Shown: positions 33,390 through 39,164 of the stretch, in pieces
Layout of the letters: every line of letters starts with the position of its first letter
Numbering within the stretch: the first letter of the stretch is position 1
NCBI RefSeq assembly: GCF_008180155.1
Contig: NZ_VSZS01000047.1
Coordinates: 1 to 39,164 of the forward strand
Length of the DNA: 39,164 bases
Direction of reading: 5' to 3'
Source: Neoaquamicrobium microcysteis
Lineage (GTDB): Bacteria; Pseudomonadota; Alphaproteobacteria; Rhizobiales; Rhizobiaceae
Translations under genes and position numbers: made by a program
Notes under the pieces: generated by a model
The model's input: only the letters and a program-made list of their open reading frames with translations
Database searches by the model: none
What the model was told of the DNA's origin: nothing

Positions 33390-35114
33390 GTGACCTTCGA
33401 ACAGGCAGCGATCATCATTCTGCTTGCGGGCCTGCTGGTCGTGTTCGCGCTCGACCGATGGCGCATGGAAATCGTCGCGCTGGCGGGTCTTGGCATCGCC
33501 GCGCTGCTCGGGCTGGTGCCCGTGCGAGACGTGTTTTCCGGCTTCGCCAACCCGGCGGTCATTACGGTCGTCGAAATCCTCCTCATCGTGCAGGTTCTGG
33601 CACGCACGCGCCTGCTGGACGATCTGGCGAAGCATATTCTCGGGCTGGCCGGTTCGCAGACGCTGACCGTCGCGGCGATGGCGGCGGCATCTGCGCTGCT
33701 GTCGGTCATCATGAACAATATCGGCGCGCTGGCGCTGATGATCCCCGTGGCGACCAGCATATGCCGCACCACCGGCATCCCGCCCCGCAGGGTGATGATG
33801 CCCATCGCCTTTGCGGCACTGCTTGGCGGTCTGTGCTCGGTGGTGGGCACGCCGGCAAACCTGATCGCGAGCCAGCAGCTACAGGCGGCAACGGGGCGCG
33901 GCTTCGGCTTTTTCGACTTCGCATGGGCGGGCATTCCCGCAGCCATCGCCGGCCTGATCGCAATCGTCATCTGGATGCCGCGCGCGTTCAGGGAGGATTC
34001 AGTCGAGGGCGAGCTGCGACCTGCGGCGCAGAAGGTGGTGGCCGAGTTGGAAGTGTCGCCTGCATCGACGCTGGCGGGTCAGCCGCTATCCGGTTTCACC
34101 ATGGCGCTCCATGCCGTGTCGCGAGACGGGGCGCATCTGTTCATAGCGCGTGGCGATACGCCGGTTCAGCCCGGCGACCTGCTGTTGGTCGAAGCGACCC
34201 TTGACGAGATCGAGACCGCGGTGAAGGCGGGCGACCTGCAATGGCCGCGCAGGGGCGCCACCCTGCCCGGCGAGCGGACCGAGGCCGTCATCATGCCCGA
34301 AAGCACGCTGGTCGGTTCGCGAATCGCGACCGCCGAGCCGTTTTCCAGACGTGGCGTGCGCATCCTAGCGGTTTCCGCCCGCACACCGCGCCTTGAAGGC
34401 GGTTTCGGCGACGTGCGGCTTTCGATCGGCGATATTCTCCATCTTGAAGGCCACGCCGAAGCAATCGCTGAAGCGCTGGCCGAAACCGAAGCGTTGGCGC
34501 TCGGGCGGTTGCCCACCTCCCCACCGCCGCTGGAAACCCGCCTGCCGCTCGGGTTCTTCATGCTGGGCGTCGCGCTTGCGGCCACCGGCTTCGTGCCGCC
34601 CGAAATCGCGTTCGGCCTCGTCGTGCTGGCGCTGGCGGCCTCCGGCTACCTGAACCTGCGCAGCGGCCTTGCCGATCTCAACTGGCCGATCCTCATCATG
34701 CTGGCCGCCATGATCCCGCTGGGGCTGGCGGTGGAGACGACCGGCACCGCCCAGATGCTCGCGGCCGGGTTGACGACCGCCCTGCCCTCCGACATGGCGC
34801 TGATGCCGGTTGCCGTCGTGCTTCTGCTGGCCGTGCTCATCACCCCCTTCGTCAACAACGCATCGACGGCGATCGTGCTCGGCCCCGTCGCCATCGGCCT
34901 CGCGCAGATGGCGGGAATACCGCCGGAGCCCGTGCTTCTGGCGGCCGCGATGGGCGCGTCGATCGACTTCCTCACGCCGTTCGGCCACCACAACAACATG
35001 GTCGTCATGGGGCTTGGGCCCTACCGCTTCGCAGATTATCTGCGCGCAGGCTGGCCTGTGACGCTGGCCGCGGCCGGGGCAGGTCTGGCCGCCATCTGGG
35101 CGTTCTGGATCTAA
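33390..35114 (+). CDS. SLC13-family permease with two RCK_C domains
   Basis: This is an inner-membrane anion transporter of 574 residues. Two blocks of membrane segments flank a cytoplasmic insert. The ion/substrate loops MNNIGALALMIPVA and FVNNASTAIVLGPVA carry the paired-asparagine marks of the SLC13/DASS (ion-transporter superfamily) fold. The insert, about residues 215-365, contains two TrkA-C/RCK_C-like domains (TLAGQPLSGF...PGDLLLVEA and TLVGSRIATAEPF...IGDILHLEG). The start is a GTG at 33390 with GAGGA upstream. Relatives include algal and bacterial sulfate transporters, and its place after cysA suggests a second sulfate route, but di- or tricarboxylate transport is not excluded. Its stop codon lies inside an intergenic palindromic repeat. 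Confidence 0.86.
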   Translation: MTFEQAAIIILLAGLLVVFALDRWRMEIVALAGLGIAALLGLVPVRDVFSGFANPAVITVVEILLIVQVLARTRLLDDLAKHILGLAGSQTLTVAAMAAASALLSVIMNNIGALALMIPVATSICRTTGIPPRRVMMPIAFAALLGGLCSVVGTPANLIASQQLQAATGRGFGFFDFAWAGIPAAIAGLIAIVIWMPRAFREDSVEGELRPAAQKVVAELEVSPASTLAGQPLSGFTMALHAVSRDGAHLFIARGDTPVQPGDLLLVEATLDEIETAVKAGDLQWPRRGATLPGERTEAVIMPESTLVGSRIATAEPFSRRGVRILAVSARTPRLEGGFGDVRLSIGDILHLEGHAEAIAEALAETEALALGRLPTSPPPLETRLPLGFFMLGVALAATGFVPPEIAFGLVVLALAASGYLNLRSGLADLNWPILIMLAAMIPLGLAVETTGTAQMLAAGLTTALPSDMALMPVAVVLLLAVLITPFVNNASTAIVLGPVAIGLAQMAGIPPEPVLLAAAMGASIDFLTPFGHHNNMVVMGLGPYRFADYLRAGWPVTLAAAGAGLAAIWAFWI

Positions 35115-35217
35115 AGCGCGTCGCGATCTTTCAGATTCGCTCCATGCGCTTTAGCTACCTGTTTTAACGCATGTCTTTGTCCCGAAACCGGTTCCCACTT
35201 TCGGGAGACATGCGCTA
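35112..35217. repeat. Rhizobial-type intergenic palindromic repeat (RIME-like)
   Basis: Two adjoining imperfect palindromes lie between two convergent genes. The first pairs TAAAGCGC (35112-35119) with GCGCTTTA (35146-35153). The second pairs GCATGTC (35169-35175) with GACATGC (35207-35213) and, inside it, CCCGAAA (35181-35187) with TTTCGGG (35199-35205). This sequence type recurs, from memory, in many Rhizobiales genomes as a mosaic intergenic element. It may also end transcription from both sides. Confidence 0.75.
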
Positions 35218-35225
35218 GACCTTCT

Positions 35226-36386
35226 TCAGATCAGCCCGGCCTCCGCGAGATCGCGCATCAGGCTGCCCGCGCCGTAGGTCCACGGCGCGCACTGCGTGGA
35301 CAGGCGCACGGTGTTGACCAGGCTTCCGAGCTTGTCCGACGAGATCGTGACGATGTCGCCTTCCTTGTGCGTGAAGCCCTTACCTCCCTCGCCGCGATCC
35401 TTGGTCGGCGCGAACATGGTGCCCAGATAGAGCACGAGGCCATCGGGATACTGGTGATGCGCGCCCATGGCGGCTGCGACGAGCTCTTCCGGCGAACGGC
35501 TGATCTGCGCCATCGAGCTCGAACCGTCCAGCACGAAGCCATCTTCCCCTGCGACGCGCAGGCCGACCTCCTCGCGCTCGACATCGGCCAGCGAGAATCC
35601 GCTGTCGAAAAGCCTGATGAACGGCCCCAGCGCTGCCGACGCATTGTTGTCCTTGGCCTTGCCGAGCAGCAGCGCCGACCGCCCCTCGACATCGCGAAGG
35701 TTGACGTCGTTGCCCAGCGTCGCGCCGACAATGCGGCCGGAGCTTGCCGCCACGACGGCGATTTCGGGTTCCGGGTTGTTCCAGGTCGAAACCGGATGCA
35801 GGCCGACATCCGCCCCGAAACCGACGGAGGCAAGCGGCTGGCATTTGGTGAAGATCTCGGCATCCGGCCCGATGCCTACCTCGAGGTACTGCGACCACAC
35901 GCCCCGCTCGATCAGCCCCGCCTTGATGGCCATCGCCTCGGGCGATCCCGGCTTCAGCTTCGACAGGTCGTGGCCGATATGGGTGGCGATGTCGGCGCGT
36001 ATCGCCTCCGCCCTCGTGGCGTCGCCCCTCGCCTGCTCCTCGATCACGCGTTCCAGCAGGCTGACGACGAAGGTGACGCCGGAGGCCTTCACCGCATGGA
36101 GATCGACCGGCGAGAGGAGAAAGGGCGTGTCTTCGTCGCGCGCTCCCGGAAAGCTGTTCGCCGCGATATCGTCCAGACGCCCGAGATCGCGGCCCTGCGC
36201 CGAAGCGACATAGGCGGCCGGGTCTTCCATCTCGCAGATGTCGCGCACGGTGGGCGCGGCGCTCGACGTGATGTCGAGGACGTGGCCGTCACGAACCGTC
36301 ACCACCAGCGGATGCGGCACGCCGGGCGCGCGCACGCGGCCGACAAAGATACCCTGCTGCGGCAGCTGCAACCGCTTGTCGTTCAT
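35226..36386 (-). CDS. Fumarylacetoacetate-hydrolase-family protein, 2-keto-3-deoxypentonate dehydratase-like
   Basis: This FAH-fold enzyme has 386 residues, with the C-terminal metal-binding domain holding NNPEPEIAVVAASSGRIVGA, then TLGNDVNLRDVEGRSALLLG and KAKDNNASAALGPFIRL. This long form with a separate N-terminal domain (FVGRVRAPGVPHPLVVTVRD) resembles, from memory, the Caulobacter XylX type that dehydrates 2-keto-3-deoxyxylonate to alpha-ketoglutarate semialdehyde. True fumarylacetoacetate hydrolases differ. The ATG at 36386 has GGAGAGG upstream. An ABM-domain gene lies 111 bases upstream in the same direction. Functionally it could use the product of the IlvD/Edd dehydratase at 26005-27762. 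Confidence 0.82.
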   Translation of the reverse strand: MNDKRLQLPQQGIFVGRVRAPGVPHPLVVTVRDGHVLDITSSAAPTVRDICEMEDPAAYVASAQGRDLGRLDDIAANSFPGARDEDTPFLLSPVDLHAVKASGVTFVVSLLERVIEEQARGDATRAEAIRADIATHIGHDLSKLKPGSPEAMAIKAGLIERGVWSQYLEVGIGPDAEIFTKCQPLASVGFGADVGLHPVSTWNNPEPEIAVVAASSGRIVGATLGNDVNLRDVEGRSALLLGKAKDNNASAALGPFIRLFDSGFSLADVEREEVGLRVAGEDGFVLDGSSSMAQISRSPEELVAAAMGAHHQYPDGLVLYLGTMFAPTKDRGEGGKGFTHKEGDIVTISSDKLGSLVNTVRLSTQCAPWTYGAGSLMRDLAEAGLI

Positions 36387-36497
36387 GAACCTCTCCTCCC
36401 TCGAGCCCGCGGCGGCGCCGCTTCGCATCGTCCCTCGTAACGCGTTCGGCCCGAAGGGAAAAGCCCAAGGCGTGTCGGCGTGTCGTACCAGCCAGCG

Positions 36498-36830
36498 CTA
36501 CTGGACGGGCGGCTCCGCCCCCGCCCGGAACTCGTCCGCCACCTCGTAGTGCTCGACCCATGCCCGGTCGATGAAGCCGCGCACCTCGTCGGCCAGTTGC
36601 GGCTGCTGTTCCCAATTGTCGCCGATGGCGGCGCGCAGCGCATTGGCGCTTTCCCAGAGCTGCACCATGCAGCGGGTGCGGTCGGTGCTCGTGGGAAGCG
36701 GCCTTCCGCCGTAGAACGCGACGAGGCCCGGCCGGGAGCGGAGCCATGGGTGGCTCTTGCCGAAGGCGAACTCCCTGAACTCCGTTTCCCTGCCCTCGAT
36801 CACGGTGCAACGATAGACGCGCATCATCAT
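36498..36830 (-). CDS. Small ABM-domain protein (antibiotic biosynthesis monooxygenase-like)
   Basis: This 110-residue cytoplasmic protein has the dimeric alpha/beta-barrel (ABM) pattern: a first strand RVYRCTVIEG, a helix with EFREFAFGKSHPWLRSRPG, a second strand FYGGRPL, then RCMVQLWESANALRAAIGD. Such proteins include small oxygenases and proteins of unknown activity, so function is open. AAGGAG precedes the first of three in-frame methionines at 36830. It shares direction with the FAH-family gene downstream and may be cotranscribed. Confidence 0.75.
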   Translation of the reverse strand: MMMRVYRCTVIEGRETEFREFAFGKSHPWLRSRPGLVAFYGGRPLPTSTDRTRCMVQLWESANALRAAIGDNWEQQPQLADEVRGFIDRAWVEHYEVADEFRAGAEPPVQ

Positions 36831-37145
36831 GGTACGGCTCCTTCAGCATCGCCCCCTTGCCGCATAGTAGCATCGACGGGCGCGACGCACGCGCATTTCC
36901 ATCGGGTTTGCGGCGGCCGGTCGGCCTGCCCGAAGAGCTATGCCGAGGGGCAAAACGCTATGCGCACGGGCATTTCGGATACGCGCGGTGGCCCGTTGCC
37001 CGTAACAGCCAACCCACACCGCAAGGTGGTTGTCCCGGCGGCTCGATTCGCATTGTGCGGATCGATGCCGGCACGCGCAATCGACGCTCGATGTGGCACT
37101 TCAGTCGTTCCGGGACTTCTCTTTTTTCACTCAAAGGAGGCCGGG
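36831..37145. other. Intergenic region between ABM gene and protease
   Basis: These 315 bases separate divergent genes and should hold both promoters. A 99-codon plus-strand frame (36857-37156) overlaps the protease start, has no ribosome site or motif and is rejected. A strong ribosome site, AAAGGAGG (37134-37141 region), belongs to the protease. No clear -35/-10 pair or palindrome was found. Confidence 0.5.
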
Positions 37146-39164
37146 ATGGCGGGTAAGAGGTTCGTCTGGCGCAAGCGCCTGCTGGGCGCGATAGCGTGGG
37201 GCATGGTGGTTTCGACGGGGGCGATGACGGCAATGCCGTCTTGGGCAAGCGGCGCGGCTCCGGCAGCAGTGGCCCAGAAGGTCGAGGGCCACGAAGCCCT
37301 CTGGTCCAGGCTGGCAGGCAGGCCGGGCGAAGGCGTGCCGGTGATCGTGCGTTTCGCCATGCCGCCCGTGCCAGACGCGGCAAGCTTCGCGAGCCCCCAG
37401 GCCGCCGACGAGGCGCAGACCAGCGCCATTCGCGCGATGCAGCAGAAGGTGCTCGGCGCCGTGCTGCCCGCAGGCGCGCTGTCGTCGCCGGCAGCCTCGG
37501 AGGGAAAGAACATCAAGCTGATGGATTTCTCGCCGATGTTCGCCATCACCGCCACGGCGGAGGAGCTCGCCAGTCTCGCCGCAGACCCGAACGTGACGGC
37601 GATCGTCGAGGACCGGCCGCAGCCGCCGCTGCTGCGCGATTCGCTCTCGCTGATCCAGATGCCGCAGATGTATGCGGCGGGTGCCACGGGCAACGGCTAC
37701 CACGTGGCCGTGCTCGACACCGGCGGCCGGCGCGGCCACGTCTTTCTGTCGAGCAGGATCACGTCCGAAGCCTGCTACAGCACCACCAACAACGCGGAAG
37801 GATCGGTAAGCCTCTGCCCCGGCGGTGTCTCATCATCGACGGCTACAGGCTCCGGCGAGGACTGCACGGCCAGCAACGTCTCGGGCTGCGGCCATGGTAC
37901 GCACGTGGCCGGAACGGTCGCCGGATGGAACACCTCTCCGCAGTCGGGACAGCCGACCAGCGGCGTGGCGCGTGACGCCAGGCTGATCTCCATCAACGTG
38001 TTTTCACGTTTTCCAGCAAGCACTTGCGGCCTGCCCACTGCATGCGTCATGACCTATCCCAGCGACCAGATCAGGGGTTTGGAACGCGTCTACGCGCTTC
38101 GGAGCACCTACCGCATCGCTGCGGTGAACATGAGCCTCGGCGGCGGCGAGATCACGTCGAGATGCGACAGCGATCCCCGCAAGCCGATCATCGACCAGCT
38201 CAAGGCCGTACGCATCGCGACCGTCATCGCCGCTGGCAATGACGGCTTCGACAGCGCCGTCGCGGCACCGGGCTGCATTTCCAGCGCGGTGACGGTGGGC
38301 TCCTCCACCAAGTGGGACGGCCGCTCGAGCTTCTCCAACTGGGGCAACCTGATAGACGTCGTGGCGCCCGGCTCCGACATCTATTCGTCCTACATCAACG
38401 GCAGCAGCAACAACTATTTCGACTACAGTTCCGGCACGTCGATGGCTTCGCCGCACGTCGCCGGCGCATTCGCGACCCTGCGCCAAGCGTTCCCGAATGC
38501 GACCGTGGACCAGATCGAGAATGCACTGAAGTCGACCGGCACGGGCATCTCGTCTGCCGGCGTCACCAAGCCGCGCATCAACGTCAACAGCGCACGCATC
38601 GTGCTCGGCGGCGGCACCCCGCCCCCGCCCCCCGGCGCGCCCGCCAACGACAACTTCGTCAACCGCATCACGATAGCGCCCGCCGCGGCGGGAGCGACGA
38701 GAACGGTGACCGGCACGAACGTGAGGGCTACTGCCGAAAACGGCGAGCCTATACATGCCGGCTTCGAGCGCTCGCGCAACAGCGTGTGGTGGCGCTTCAC
38801 ACCAGCTAGTTCGGGCCCGATCACCATCGACACGCTGGGAAGCCGTCGTGAGGACGGTTACGATCTGGATACTGTCCTAAGCGTATACAGAGGCTCCTCC
38901 GTATCGTCCCTGACGCTGGTCGCGGAAAACGACGACGCGGACTACATGACCGTCCAGTCCCGGGTCACCTTCAATGGAGTAGCCGGCACCCAGTATCAGA
39001 TCGCAGTAGTCGGCTGGGCCGGGCTTGGCTACCCTGCCCAGGAAGGCTCGATCACGTTGAACGTCCAGGGTGGTTCTGCTGTACCCTCGAACGACAATTT
39101 TGCGAATGCGAGCACGATTTCGGTTCTTCCTGCGCCTGGTGCGGTTCGCGGTCTGACGGGTGCC
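37146..39164 (+). CDS. Secreted subtilisin-like serine protease (S8) with C-terminal repeats, 3' end outside window
   Basis: This is an exported serine protease, of which 673 codons are in view with no stop. AAAGGAGG lies five bases before the ATG. A signal peptide (about 1-34) and an inhibitor I9-like propeptide (about 50-160) precede the S8 domain. The triad is D191 (VAVLDTGG), H250 (CGHGTHVAGTVAG) and S432 (SSGTSMASPHVAG), with the oxyanion asparagine in AAGND. The domain carries several cysteines (SEACYS, EDCTAS, VSGCGHG). After a proline/glycine linker comes a repeat that starts NDNFVN at residue 501 and again NDNFAN at 649, about 148 residues apart. The second copy is cut by the window end. 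Such repeats may bind substrate or calcium. Codon choice in the tail (AGA, ATA, CTA, GTA) differs from the protease part. Confidence 0.9.
   Translation, partial: MAGKRFVWRKRLLGAIAWGMVVSTGAMTAMPSWASGAAPAAVAQKVEGHEALWSRLAGRPGEGVPVIVRFAMPPVPDAASFASPQAADEAQTSAIRAMQQKVLGAVLPAGALSSPAASEGKNIKLMDFSPMFAITATAEELASLAADPNVTAIVEDRPQPPLLRDSLSLIQMPQMYAAGATGNGYHVAVLDTGGRRGHVFLSSRITSEACYSTTNNAEGSVSLCPGGVSSSTATGSGEDCTASNVSGCGHGTHVAGTVAGWNTSPQSGQPTSGVARDARLISINVFSRFPASTCGLPTACVMTYPSDQIRGLERVYALRSTYRIAAVNMSLGGGEITSRCDSDPRKPIIDQLKAVRIATVIAAGNDGFDSAVAAPGCISSAVTVGSSTKWDGRSSFSNWGNLIDVVAPGSDIYSSYINGSSNNYFDYSSGTSMASPHVAGAFATLRQAFPNATVDQIENALKSTGTGISSAGVTKPRINVNSARIVLGGGTPPPPPGAPANDNFVNRITIAPAAAGATRTVTGTNVRATAENGEPIHAGFERSRNSVWWRFTPASSGPITIDTLGSRREDGYDLDTVLSVYRGSSVSSLTLVAENDDADYMTVQSRVTFNGVAGTQYQIAVVGWAGLGYPAQEGSITLNVQGGSAVPSNDNFANASTISVLPAPGAVRGLTGA

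Noticed and set aside
36857-37156. 99-codon plus-strand frame before the protease
   Set aside because: It runs over the protease ribosome site and start and has no family resemblance.
1-39164. CRISPR arrays, tRNA or rRNA genes, phage or defence islands
   Set aside because: Looked for regular spaced repeats, tRNA-like ends and typical gene families and found none that I could support.

Overview
The window is dense, GC-rich (roughly 60-66 %) bacterial DNA with short intergenic gaps. Gene families, codon use and a rhizobial-type intergenic palindromic repeat at 35112-35217 suggest an alphaproteobacterium of the order Hyphomicrobiales/Rhizobiales, probably of the Mesorhizobium/Phyllobacteriaceae type. 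That placement is inference from gene content. I saw no rRNA or tRNA gene, CRISPR array, phage gene or intact insertion sequence.

Region A (1-16764) is a peptide/amine module. It opens with a broken oligopeptide-ABC ATPase (no Walker A) followed by an intact partner ATPase. A LacI-family repressor, a ThDP-dependent decarboxylase/acetolactate-synthase-like enzyme, an aldehyde dehydrogenase, a GabT-type aminotransferase, an XRE-cupin regulator and a YtcJ-type amidohydrolase follow on the minus strand. A complete peptide-type ABC importer then runs on the plus strand: binding protein, permease, a permease-ATPase fusion and a second ATPase. A FAD-dependent amine/amino-acid oxidase closes the region. 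Palindromic sites related to GCAATCGATTGC upstream of the lacI gene, the amidohydrolase and the importer suggest one LacI regulon. A second motif, TCAATATnnTATAC, lies upstream of both gabT and the XRE gene.

Region B (16806-18378) is degraded: a PHB-depolymerase-type esterase split by a -1 frameshift, then 335 bases with no convincing gene.

Region C (18379-28688) is a sugar-acid catabolic island. It has two FadR-type GntR regulators, an SMP-30/gluconolactonase, a uronate dehydrogenase, a TRAP transporter, an enolase-superfamily protein, an IlvD/Edd dehydratase and a KdgD/DapA-type lyase. Together they fit uptake and oxidation of uronic or aldonic acids, lactone opening, dehydration, and cleavage or decarboxylation of a 2-keto-3-deoxy acid.

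Region D (28805-35114) is a sulfate-uptake locus: an Rrf2 regulator with a cysteine cluster, sbp-cysT-cysW-cysA, and an SLC13 permease with RCK_C domains. Region E (35112-39164) holds the palindromic repeat, a fumarylacetoacetate-hydrolase-family protein like 2-keto-3-deoxypentonate dehydratases, a small ABM-domain protein, and the first 673 codons of a secreted subtilisin-like protease with a C-terminal tandem repeat that runs off the window.

Nothing here is clearly a wholly new system. The most unusual points are the enolase-superfamily protein lacking the usual catalytic lysines, the set of candidate operators, the two broken genes, and the composition change in the protease tail.
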